NCBI RefSeq assembly: GCF_001411495.1
Contig: NZ_CP012982.1
Coordinates: 2,046,001-2,110,000 of the forward strand
Direction: 5' to 3'
Origin: Burkholderia cepacia ATCC 25416
Lineage (GTDB): Bacteria > Pseudomonadota > Gammaproteobacteria > Burkholderiales > Burkholderiaceae
DNA length: 64,000 bases
Part shown: positions 8,504-16,301 of the stretch, in pieces
Layout of the letters: the number at the start of each line of letters is the position of its first letter
Numbering within the stretch: position 1 is the first letter of the stretch
The notes under the pieces: generated by a model
Seen by the model: the letters and a program-made list of their open reading frames with translations, nothing else
What the model was told of the DNA's origin: nothing
Database searches by the model: none
Position numbers and translations under genes: made by a program

Positions 8504-9325
8504 ATGGCGACCATCGACGTCAAACACGTGTACAAGCTGTTCGGGCCGCAGGCCGCGCATGCGCGCGTGCTCGACCTGCTGCGCTCGGGCAGGCGCAAGG
8601 CCGACGTGCTGGCCGAAACGGGCTGCAACGTCGGGCTCAACGACGTGAGCCTCGGCATCGAGTCGGGCGAGATCTTCGTGATCATGGGGCTGTCGGGCTC
8701 CGGGAAGTCGACGCTCGTGCGGCACTTCAACCGGCTGATCGAGCCGACGGCCGGCGAGATCGTGATCGACGGCAGCGACGTGATCAAGCTCGACGCGCAC
8801 GGGCTGCGCGAGTTGCGCCGCTACAAGGTCAGCATGGTGTTCCAGAACTTCGGGCTGCTGCCGCACCAGACCGTGCTCGACAACGCCGCGTATGCGCTGC
8901 GCACGCGCGGCGAGAAGCGGCACGACGCGGCTGACGCCGCGCGCAACTGGCTGACGAAGGTCGGGCTCGACGGTTACGGCGATCATTACCCGGACGAGCT
9001 GTCGGGCGGGATGCGGCAGCGTGTCGGGCTGGCGCGCGCGCTGGCGGCCGATACCGACGTGCTGCTGATGGACGAGGCGTTCTCCGCGCTCGATCCGCTG
9101 ATCCGCACCGAGATGCAGGATCAGCTGCTCGAACTGCAGGCGACGCTTGCGAAGACGATCGTGTTCATCACGCACGATCTCGACGAGGCGCTGCGCATCG
9201 GCGACCGGATCGCGATCCTGCGTGACGGCGCGCTCGTGCAGGTCGGCACGCCGGACGACATCCTGTCGCGTCCGGCGGACGATTACGTGAAGCGGTTCGT
9301 CGAGAAGCGCACGAGCGTGAACTGA
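8504..9325 (+). CDS. quaternary-amine ABC transporter ATP-binding protein (ProV/OpuAA-like)
   Basis: 273 residues from ATG 8504 (GGAGG seven bases upstream). Powers the betaine/choline importer. Walker A is GLSGSGKST (about residues 62-70), Q-loop [11 protein letters not shown], signature [15 protein letters not shown], Walker [14 protein letters not shown] and switch His in ITHD. It ends soon after the nucleotide-binding domain and lacks the two C-terminal CBS domains of osmosensing ProV/OpuAA. This suggests a transporter used for catabolism or general uptake rather than one gated by ionic strength (inference). Its stop is 14 bases from the convergent quinone oxidoreductase stop. Confidence 0.92.
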   Translation: MATIDVKHVYKLFGPQAAHARVLDLLRSGRRKADVLAETGCNVGLNDVSLGIESGEIFVIMGLSGSGKSTLVRHFNRLIEPTAGEIVIDGSDVIKLDAHGLRELRRYKVSMVFQNFGLLPHQTVLDNAAYALRTRGEKRHDAADAARNWLTKVGLDGYGDHYPDELSGGMRQRVGLARALAADTDVLLMDEAFSALDPLIRTEMQDQLLELQATLAKTIVFITHDLDEALRIGDRIAILRDGALVQVGTPDDILSRPADDYVKRFVEKRTSVN

Positions 9326-9339
9326 CGCGTCTTGCCCGG

Positions 9340-10371
9340 TCAGGCCGCGCGGTGCGCGGCCGTCGTCAGCACGATCTTGCCGACGTGCTCGCCCGAGTCG
9401 ATCAGCACGTGTGCGCCGCGCGCGTCGTCGAGCGTGAAGGTGCGGAACACCTGCGGCTTGACCGTGCCCGCCGCGACGTGCGGCCACAGTTGCCGTTCGA
9501 GTTCGGCGATGAGTGCGCCTTTCTCCTCCGGTGTGCGCGAGCGCAGCGTCGAGCCGATGTGCGTGAGGCGCTTGGTCATCATCGGCCACACGTCGAGTTC
9601 CTTCGCCGGCCCGGCGAGCGCGCTGACCTGCAGGATCCGCCCGTTCATCGCTGCGGCCCGGTAATTGCGCGCGACGTAGTCGCCCGCGATGATGTCGAGG
9701 ATCACGTCCACGCCCTTGCCGGCGGTGATCCTGTCGACTTCGGCCACGAAATCTTGTTCCTGGTAGTGCACCGCGTGATCCGCGCCGAGCCGCAGGCTCG
9801 CGGCGCGATGCGCTTCCGAGCCGACCGTCGTGATGACGGTCGACGCGCCCATCGCCTTGGCGATCATCGTCGCTGTGGTGCCGATGCCCGACGCGCCGCC
9901 GTGGATCAGCACCGATTCGCCCGCCTGCAGCCGCCCGCGCTGGACCAGGTTCAGCCAGACCGTCAGGAACGTTTCCGGCATCGCCGCGGCTTCGATCATG
10001 TCGAGGCCGGGCGGCAGCTTCATCGTCGTGAGGTGATGGGCGACCGCGTATTCCGCATAACCGCCGCCCGTCACCAGCGCGCTGACCCGGTCGCCCGGCG
10101 CGAAGTCGCGCACGGCTTCGCCGGTCGCGACGACTTCGCCCGCGATTTCCAGGCCCGGGATGTCGGATGCGCCAGGCGGCGGGTTGTAGAGCCCCTTGCG
10201 TTGCAGCACGTCCGGGCCGTTCACGCCGGCGGCGTGAACCCGGATCAGCACTTCGTCGGCTTTCGGCCGCGGCACGGGGCGACGTGCGGTAGCGAGGACA
10301 TCGGGGCCGCCGGGGCGGGTGATTTCGACTGCCGCCATGTCGGCGGGAACGGGGGAGAGCGTTTCGGACAT
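9340..10371 (-). CDS. NAD(P)H:quinone oxidoreductase, zinc-free MDR family (PIG3/QOR type)
   Basis: 343 residues from ATG 10371 (GAGG upstream). Medium-chain dehydrogenase/reductase: N-terminal GroES-like domain (PRPKADEVLIRVHAAGVNGPDVLQRKG), then the Rossmann fold with VLIHGGASGIGTTATMIAKAMGA. The zinc-ligand pattern of alcohol dehydrogenases is absent, as expected for quinone reductases. PIG3-type enzymes reduce quinones or enones with NADPH. The gene is divergent from a LysR regulator, 122 bases apart, and the palindrome at 10460-10475 in between makes that regulator the probable controller. Confidence 0.88.
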   Translation of the reverse strand: MSETLSPVPADMAAVEITRPGGPDVLATARRPVPRPKADEVLIRVHAAGVNGPDVLQRKGLYNPPPGASDIPGLEIAGEVVATGEAVRDFAPGDRVSALVTGGGYAEYAVAHHLTTMKLPPGLDMIEAAAMPETFLTVWLNLVQRGRLQAGESVLIHGGASGIGTTATMIAKAMGASTVITTVGSEAHRAASLRLGADHAVHYQEQDFVAEVDRITAGKGVDVILDIIAGDYVARNYRAAAMNGRILQVSALAGPAKELDVWPMMTKRLTHIGSTLRSRTPEEKGALIAELERQLWPHVAAGTVKPQVFRTFTLDDARGAHVLIDSGEHVGKIVLTTAAHRAA

Positions 10372-10459
10372 GTTTGCCTCGGAAAGACAGGTGAGTGATC
10401 GGTGAAAAAAGTATAGGCTTGGGCCTTGATGAATTCGCGCAGCGATTTTCACGACCACA

Positions 10460-10475
10460 GATGCAAATTTGCATC
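10460..10475. promoter_or_regulatory. perfect 16-bp palindrome, probable LysR operator
   Basis: GATGCAAATTTGCATC is fully self-complementary and contains T-N11-A spacing, the LysR-family binding signature. It sits in the 122-base gap between the divergent quinone oxidoreductase and LysR genes, 17 bases before the regulator's TTG start, which suits autorepression and control of the oxidoreductase. Confidence 0.7.
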
Positions 10476-10492
10476 ACACCGGGAGAAGGCGC

Positions 10493-11386
10493 TTGAACTG
10501 GGACGACGCACGGATTTTTCTCGCGATCCACCGCGAACGCAGCCTGCGCGGCGCCGCGCGGGCGGTCGGGCTCGACCAGGCGACGGTCGGCAGGCGGCTC
10601 GCGGCGCTCGAGCGCGCGCTCGGGGCGACGCTGTTCCTGCGCACGTCGGCCGGGTACGTGCCGACCGCGGTGGGCGAGGTGGCGCTGCGCAACGTGGAGA
10701 AGATGGAACAGTCGGCGATCGATCTGGTGCGGCAGACCCAGGGCGTCGACCGGCGCCTCGCGGGTGACGTGCGCGTGACGACGACCGATACGATCGGGCT
10801 CGAATTCGTGATGCGCGCGATGCGCAACCTGCACGACGAGCATCCGGACGTGCGCGTGCTGCTCAACACGTCGACGCAGGTGGAGAACCTGGCCAAGCGC
10901 GAGGCGGACATCGCGATCCGCACGATCAAGCCCGACAATCCCGATCTGCTCATGCGCCGGCTCGCGGCATGGCCGACGGCGTTGTACGCGTCAGAGGACT
11001 ATCTCGCGCGGCATGGCGAGCCGACGCCCGGCACCGGCTTCGAAGGGCACGACCTCGTGTGCTTCCTGCCGCACCTGAATGCGCGCAACCCGCTGACGGT
11101 GGTCGGCGAGCCGGTGCGCGCGGGGCGGATCGTGTCGGGGCTGAATTCGAATCTCATGCTGCGCGCGGCCGCGCGCGCCGGGCTCGGGCTCGCCGAACTC
11201 CCGGTGCCGATCGCGGAGCGCGACGGGCTGGTGCGCGTGTGGCCGGCGCGCACGTCGGCGCGGCCCTATGAAGTCTGGATGGTCACGCACAAGGATCTGC
11301 GGCATACCGCGCGGATGAGCGCGATGATCGATCACATCGTGCGGGTGTTCGACGAGGTGGCGATGTCGGGCGATGCGGGGGATTGA
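10493..11386 (+). CDS. LysR family transcriptional regulator
   Basis: 297 residues from TTG 10493, chosen because it gives the family's usual N terminus (NWDDARIFLAIHRERSLRGAARAVGLDQATVGRRL) and is preceded by GGAGAAGG; an upstream in-frame TTG at 10469 would overlap the palindromic operator. The winged helix-turn-helix lies in residues 1-60, then the substrate-binding domain (VRVTTTDTIGLEFVMRAMRNLHDEHPDVRVLL). Divergent from the quinone oxidoreductase gene, its likely target. The inducer is unknown. Confidence 0.88.
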   Translation: MNWDDARIFLAIHRERSLRGAARAVGLDQATVGRRLAALERALGATLFLRTSAGYVPTAVGEVALRNVEKMEQSAIDLVRQTQGVDRRLAGDVRVTTTDTIGLEFVMRAMRNLHDEHPDVRVLLNTSTQVENLAKREADIAIRTIKPDNPDLLMRRLAAWPTALYASEDYLARHGEPTPGTGFEGHDLVCFLPHLNARNPLTVVGEPVRAGRIVSGLNSNLMLRAAARAGLGLAELPVPIAERDGLVRVWPARTSARPYEVWMVTHKDLRHTARMSAMIDHIVRVFDEVAMSGDAGD

Positions 11387-11541
11387 ATGTGAATCGAAGG
11401 ACGGGATGCGGCACGCTGCGATGTGTCGGCGATCTGCGGGATCGGCCCGGGCGGGTGTGACCTGTTCGATGCTGGCGAGCCGGCCTTGGGGGCGTGAATA
11501 ACGAACGGCGGCAGTGGTTTTACGGTGAACGAGAGGACTCG

Positions 11542-11841
11542 ATGAATCGATTCAGTGTGGACGGAAAAGCGCTTGGCGATTGGGCGAAGTTTCACGACTA
11601 CTTCGCGAGCGAATTCGGATTTCCGGGTTACTACGGCCGGAACATGAATGCATGGAATGATTGCATGAGCGACTATTGCTACGAGCACGGCATCGTGTCG
11701 CTGCGGATCGACGATGCGGGAGCGTTGAAGGAGCGCAATCCGGAGATTTTCGCCGCACTCGTCGAGTGCAGCGCGTTCATCAATTGGCGAGCAACGAAGG
11801 AAGGGGGGGACCCGTTGATCGTGTTGTCCTATTGCGCATAG
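11542..11841 (+). CDS. barstar-like ribonuclease inhibitor
   Basis: 99 residues from ATG 11542 with GAGAGGA upstream. The protein matches the barstar family: VDGKALGDWAKFHDYFASEFGFPGYYGRNMNAWNDCMSD is the conserved helix-loop that plugs the active site of barnase-type RNases, with the acidic Asp of the inhibitory helix present. Typical barstars are about 90 residues, so the gene looks complete. No barnase-like RNase gene lies on either side; neighbours are LysR and a GMC oxidoreductase. The segment is less GC-rich than its neighbours. It may be an orphan immunity gene, or its target may be encoded elsewhere. Confidence 0.82.
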   Translation: MNRFSVDGKALGDWAKFHDYFASEFGFPGYYGRNMNAWNDCMSDYCYEHGIVSLRIDDAGALKERNPEIFAALVECSAFINWRATKEGGDPLIVLSYCA

Positions 11842-11927
11842 TCGCGGCGCTGACGTTGCATCGCGTTGCATCGAGTTGCGTCGTGAAGCCGATTGCCGGA
11901 ACGGCAATCGGCGAAAACGCAGCCGCC

Positions 11928-13595
11928 TCAATGCGTGACCGTTTCCCGTTCGCTTGCGCTCACGGCAGACGCTTCGCCGTGTCCCGCATCCGCCAGGATC
12001 AGATCCGCGCCCTTTTCCGCGACCATCATCGTCGGCGCGTTGATGTTGCCCGACGTGATGTTCGGGAACACCGACGCATCGACGATCCGCAGCGCCTGCA
12101 GCCCGTGCACGCGCAGCGACGCATCGACCACCGACGTCGCCGCGTCCGGCCCCATCGCGCACGAGCCGCACAGGTGGTAGATCGAACCCGACTGCTCGCG
12201 GAAATACCGCAGCATCGCTTCGTCGGAATCGACCTGCGGCCCCGGCGAGATTTCCTCGACGGTCATCGACTTCAGCGCCGGCGCGCGCATCAGCGCACGG
12301 ATCACCTTGCTGCCCTGCACGGCTTCGTCGAGATCCTTCCGCGTGGTGAGCGCGTTGACGTGGATCTTCGCGGCATCTTCCGCGCGGTTCGACGCGATCT
12401 CGATCGTGCCGCGGCTCGTCGGCCGGCACGGGTTGAACGCGATCAGGAAGCCCGAATAAGGCTCGGGCTTGATGCTCGCGCGGTCGCTCTTCGGAATCCG
12501 GTACGACAGCGGGTTGAAGTAGAGCTGGAGGTTCGGTTCCTGCGCATCGTCCGTGCCGCGGAAGAAGCCGCCGGCCTGGTTCACGCTCATCGCGAGCGGC
12601 CCGCGCTTCGTCAGCAGGTAACGCAGCCCGATCTTCATCTTGCCGAGCAGCGTGCCCATCTCGTCGTTCAGCGTCGGCCGGTTCGCCTTGAAGTAGAAGC
12701 TCACGCACAGGTGGTCCTGCAGGTTGCGGCCGACGGCCGGCAGCGCATGCACGAGCGGCACGCGCCGGCGCGCGAGCAGCGCCGGATCGCCGACGCCCGA
12801 CAGCTGCAGCAGCTTCGGCGTATCGACCGCGCCGGCCGCGAGGATCACCTCGCGCGCGGCGACGAGCGTTTCGTCGCCGTGCGCGCCTGAGACGACCACA
12901 CCGGTGGCGCGCGTGCCGTCGAAGGTCACGCGCCGCACGAGCACGCCAGCGCGCAGCGTGAGGTTCGCGCGGCCCAGCGCGGGACGCAGGTACGCGAAGC
13001 TGCTGGAGCAGCGTTCGCCGTTCTTCGTGTTCAGGTCGTAGATGCCCGCGCCTTCGAACTGCGCGCCGTTGAAGTCGTCGGTGCGCGGCAGGTTCAGTTC
13101 GCCGCAGCCCTTCAGGAATTCGTGGACGATCGGATGCACGTCGGCCTTCATCGACGTGATGTGAATCGGCCCCGTCGCGCCGTGATGCTGCGGATCGGTC
13201 GTGCCGGCCGCGTGGGTTTCGAGCTTGCGGAAGTACGGCAGCACGTCGTCGTACGCCCAGCCCGGATTGCCGGCGGCCGCCCAGTCGTCGTAGTCGCTGC
13301 GCTGGCCGCGCACGTAGACCATCGCGTTGATCGAGCCCGACCCGCCGACCACCTTGCCGCGCGGGCAGTACAGCTTGCGATCGGCGAGCTGCGCCTCGGG
13401 CTCGCTGTAGTACATCCAGTTGTAGCGGCGGTTGTAGTAGGTCTTCGTGAAGCCGACCGGCACCTTGAACCAGAACGACGCGTCGCGTTCGCCCGCCTCG
13501 AGCAGCAGCACCGAGTGCCGGCCCGATTCGCTCAGGCGGTTCGCGAGGATGCAGCCGGCCGAGCCCGCGCCGACGATGATGTAGTCGTAGCTCAT
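11928..13595 (-). CDS. GMC family FAD-dependent oxidoreductase (alcohol dehydrogenase type)
   Basis: 555 residues. Oxidises an alcohol to an aldehyde with FAD. The N terminus has the dinucleotide fold YDYIIVGAGSAGCILANRLSESG and the GMC signature GKVVGGSGSINAMVYVRG; the C terminus has YHLCGSCAMG (His) and NITSGNINAPTMMVAEKGADLI (Asn), the catalytic His/Asn pair of the family. It is closest in character to choline-dehydrogenase-like BetA relatives, but the neighbours are sugar-acid-type genes rather than betB/betI, so choline is unlikely. Last gene of a four-gene minus-strand operon, 15 bases after the enolase-superfamily gene. Confidence 0.85.
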   Translation of the reverse strand: MSYDYIIVGAGSAGCILANRLSESGRHSVLLLEAGERDASFWFKVPVGFTKTYYNRRYNWMYYSEPEAQLADRKLYCPRGKVVGGSGSINAMVYVRGQRSDYDDWAAAGNPGWAYDDVLPYFRKLETHAAGTTDPQHHGATGPIHITSMKADVHPIVHEFLKGCGELNLPRTDDFNGAQFEGAGIYDLNTKNGERCSSSFAYLRPALGRANLTLRAGVLVRRVTFDGTRATGVVVSGAHGDETLVAAREVILAAGAVDTPKLLQLSGVGDPALLARRRVPLVHALPAVGRNLQDHLCVSFYFKANRPTLNDEMGTLLGKMKIGLRYLLTKRGPLAMSVNQAGGFFRGTDDAQEPNLQLYFNPLSYRIPKSDRASIKPEPYSGFLIAFNPCRPTSRGTIEIASNRAEDAAKIHVNALTTRKDLDEAVQGSKVIRALMRAPALKSMTVEEISPGPQVDSDEAMLRYFREQSGSIYHLCGSCAMGPDAATSVVDASLRVHGLQALRIVDASVFPNITSGNINAPTMMVAEKGADLILADAGHGEASAVSASERETVTH

Positions 13596-13610
13596 GTCTG
13601 TCCTTTGCGC

Positions 13611-14828
13611 TCAGCCCTTCGCGGGGGCGAGATCCTTCACGTCGACGGGGTGTTCGCCCATCTGCAGGTGCAGCCGTTCGCCCGTGTAGGGCGTGTGGCG
13701 CCGCACGACGTCCATGTCGAGCTCGATGCCGAGGCCCGGCTCGTTGGACGGGATGATGTAGCCGTCCTCCCAGCGGATCGGCGTCTTCACGACTTCGGCA
13801 TGGAAACCGCCCCACGTCATGATGCTTTCCTGGATCAGGAAGTTCGGCGTGCAGGTCGCGAGCTGGATGCTCGCGGCGGCGCCCACCGGCCCGTTGTACA
13901 GGTGCGGTGCGACCTGCGCGTAGTGCACTTCGGCGAGCGTCGCGATCTTCTTCGCTTCGAGCAGGCCGCCCACGCGCGCGACGTTCAGCTGCAGGATCGA
14001 CGCGCCGCCCGCCTGCAGCAGCTTGTGGAACTCGTACTTGGTGGTCAGGCGCTCGCCGGTCGCGATCGGGATCGACGTGTGCTTCGCGACCTGCGCGATC
14101 GCTTCTTCCTGGCCGGGGGGAACCGGCTCCTCGAACCACAGCGGGTCGTACTTCTCGAGCCGCTTCGCGAGCCGGATCGCCGACGACGGCACCATCTGCC
14201 CGTGCGTGCCGAACAGCAGGTCGGCCTTGCTGCCGACGGCTTCGCGCACCTTGCGGCAGAACGTCTCGCAGCGGTCGAGCACGTCCAGCGACAGCTGGTG
14301 GCCCGAGTAGGCCGTGTACGGGCCGGCCGGGTCGAACTTCACGGCGGTGAAGCCGAGCTTCACGTTCTCGGCCGCGCATTCGGCCGCGAGATCGGGATCG
14401 TCGTAGTCGTATTCGCCCTTCGCGTTCTTCGGGTACAGGTACGTGTACGAGCGCAGCCGCTCGTGGATCTGCCCGCCGAGCAGTTCGTACACGGGCTTGC
14501 CGGCGGCCTTGCCGACGATGTCCCAGCACGCCATTTCGAGGCCGCTGACGACGCCCATCATCGTGAGGTCCGGTCGCTGCGTGAAGCCGCTCGAATAGGC
14601 CTGGCGGAACAGCCGTTCGACGTGATGCGGGTCGCGGTTCAGCAGGTGGCGTTCGAACACGTCGTCGATGATCGGGGCCATCGCCTTCGGGCCGAACGTC
14701 GCCGAATAGATCTCGCCGACGCCTTCGATACCGTCGTCGGTCTTCAGCTTCACGAAGATCCAGTACATCCCGCCGACATGCGGCGGCGGCACGGCGACGA
14801 TATGGGTTTCGAGCGAAACGATCTTCAT
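13611..14828 (-). CDS. enolase-superfamily (mandelate racemase/muconate lactonizing) enzyme with atypical active site
   Basis: 405 residues from ATG 14828, overlapping the TGA of the MFS gene as ATGA. Layout is standard: N-terminal capping domain to about residue 120, then the TIM barrel. The barrel has TAVKFDP, LLFGTHGQMVP, PLWFEEPVPP, IPIATGERL, LQLNVARVGGL and APHLYNGPVG. Compared from memory with galactonate dehydratase, two Glu metal ligands (FEEP, GER) and the base His (APH) are kept, but the first metal-ligand Asp is replaced (GTH for DFH) and the Asp of the His-Asp dyad is Asn (QLN for QPD). The reaction (acid-sugar dehydration, cycloisomerisation or other) is therefore uncertain. Confidence 0.8.
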   Translation of the reverse strand: MKIVSLETHIVAVPPPHVGGMYWIFVKLKTDDGIEGVGEIYSATFGPKAMAPIIDDVFERHLLNRDPHHVERLFRQAYSSGFTQRPDLTMMGVVSGLEMACWDIVGKAAGKPVYELLGGQIHERLRSYTYLYPKNAKGEYDYDDPDLAAECAAENVKLGFTAVKFDPAGPYTAYSGHQLSLDVLDRCETFCRKVREAVGSKADLLFGTHGQMVPSSAIRLAKRLEKYDPLWFEEPVPPGQEEAIAQVAKHTSIPIATGERLTTKYEFHKLLQAGGASILQLNVARVGGLLEAKKIATLAEVHYAQVAPHLYNGPVGAAASIQLATCTPNFLIQESIMTWGGFHAEVVKTPIRWEDGYIIPSNEPGLGIELDMDVVRRHTPYTGERLHLQMGEHPVDVKDLAPAKG

Positions 14829-16171
14829 GCGGACTCCTGGATTCGGTGAATGCGGGTGAGACGGTATTTGAGGAAGGCGGCCGCGCCCGCGCCGCAGAGC
14901 GCGATGGCCGCGATATAGCCGAAATAGAGCTGGTAGCCGTGCGCGCCCGGGAAGGTCTGCGTCACGTAGCCGTTGATCAGCGGCACGAACACGTCGGGCG
15001 AATAGCCGAGCACCGAGATCAGGCCGATCGCGAGGCCGGCGCAATGCGTCGGCACCTTGCAGTCGTCGAGCAGCGACCAGTACAGGCCGCGGATCGCGTA
15101 GGTGAGGATGCCGATGAACAGCACGAGCACGACCAGCATCGCCTGCGGGCTGTGCGCGGGCGCGGCGATCAGGCCGACGAGCGACAGCGCGGCGAGCACC
15201 AGCGCCCAGAACAGCACCGACACCTTCGATACGCGGTCGCCGAGGAAGCCGCCGCCGATGCCGCCGATCGGGCGCATCCACAGCTTGAGCGTCGTGATGA
15301 AGCCGGCCGCCGTCGCGCTGAGCCCGAAATTGCCTTCGTGCAGATAGGCCGAGAAGCTGTAGGTCGCCCAGAACACCTGGTAGCCGCAGAACACGATCGC
15401 GGCGACGAGCCACAGCTCGGGGATCGCCGCGAGCGTCTTCAGGTCGGTCAGCACGTTGCCCCGGCGGTCGCTGCCGGTGCGGCGCTGCGCGGCGGCCGCA
15501 CGGTCGCTCGTGCCCGCCGGATCCTTCACCAGCGCGAGCAGCACGCCGAGCGCGATGCAGAAGAATGCGTACAGGTGCACGACGAGCCCGAAGCCGGCCG
15601 CGTCGGTGCCGCCGTGCGCCTGCGTCACGTAGGCGAACAGCGTGATCGCGATCGTCGCGAGCAGCGCCTCGACGAGCCCGCGGCCGCCGTCGAGCAGCCC
15701 GAAGAAGCGGCCCTGTTCGTCGGGGCCCGCGATCATGTTCACGCGCTTGATCACGGCGGCCCAGAACGTGAGGCCGGTGGTCAGCCCCCAGCCGCCGAAG
15801 ATCAGCACGAGCGTGTCGAACGACGGCCCGGTCGCGTAGGCGAGCCCGAGCGCGCCCGTCGCGAGCAGCGAGAAGCAGATCAGCCAGCGCGGCGACAGGC
15901 GGTCGGCGAGCCAGCCGCTCGGCAGGTAGCTGACGAGGAAGATCGTGCCGAGCGACGAGTACAGGTAGCCGAGCTGCACGTCGTCGATATGGAAGAACTG
16001 CAGCATCGTCGGCTGGTACACCTGCCGCAGATACAGCATCGGATAGATCGCGCCCGCGGCAATCACGAGCAGCAGCAGTTGCAGGTAACGTTGCGCGCGG
16101 GAGTGCTGCGACGCGTGAGCGTCGTCGTGCAACGCGAGCGACGCGGCGGGCGTCGACGGTTGGGTCGGCAT
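14825..16171 (-). CDS. MFS transporter, probably for the operon's organic-acid or sugar substrate
   Basis: 448 residues from ATG 16171, preferred over ATG 16186 because GGAGGAAG stands at the right distance before it. Twelve hydrophobic helices with the loop-2/3 MFS signature GWLADRLSPRW and a long central cytoplasmic loop (KDPAGTSDRAAAAQRRTGSDRRGN). The overall look is of the organophosphate/YihN-like branch of MFS, but this is a low-certainty judgement. It lies between the aldehyde dehydrogenase and the enolase-superfamily gene, overlapping the latter by four bases, so it is the probable uptake system for the pathway. Confidence 0.85.
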   Translation of the reverse strand: MPTQPSTPAASLALHDDAHASQHSRAQRYLQLLLLVIAAGAIYPMLYLRQVYQPTMLQFFHIDDVQLGYLYSSLGTIFLVSYLPSGWLADRLSPRWLICFSLLATGALGLAYATGPSFDTLVLIFGGWGLTTGLTFWAAVIKRVNMIAGPDEQGRFFGLLDGGRGLVEALLATIAITLFAYVTQAHGGTDAAGFGLVVHLYAFFCIALGVLLALVKDPAGTSDRAAAAQRRTGSDRRGNVLTDLKTLAAIPELWLVAAIVFCGYQVFWATYSFSAYLHEGNFGLSATAAGFITTLKLWMRPIGGIGGGFLGDRVSKVSVLFWALVLAALSLVGLIAAPAHSPQAMLVVLVLFIGILTYAIRGLYWSLLDDCKVPTHCAGLAIGLISVLGYSPDVFVPLINGYVTQTFPGAHGYQLYFGYIAAIALCGAGAAAFLKYRLTRIHRIQESA

Positions 16172-16301
16172 GATGTCTTCCTCCATCAGGCGTCCTCGAG
16201 GCGGACGCCTGCAGTTTTTTTATGGTCTGGTCGGGGCAGGGGCGGCGCGCGGCGTGGTGCGTTGGTGCGCGCGCCGGAAACGGTGCGTGGGTATCGCGGT
16301 G

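Noticed and set aside
11928..13595. GMC oxidoreductase as choline dehydrogenase betA
   Set aside because: betB and betI are not adjacent and the operon partners are of sugar-acid type; a general GMC call is safer.
11332..14529. Long minus-strand frame of more than 1000 codons over the GMC and enolase-superfamily genes
   Set aside because: Out-of-frame shadow of two recognised enzymes on the same strand; no start or protein family.
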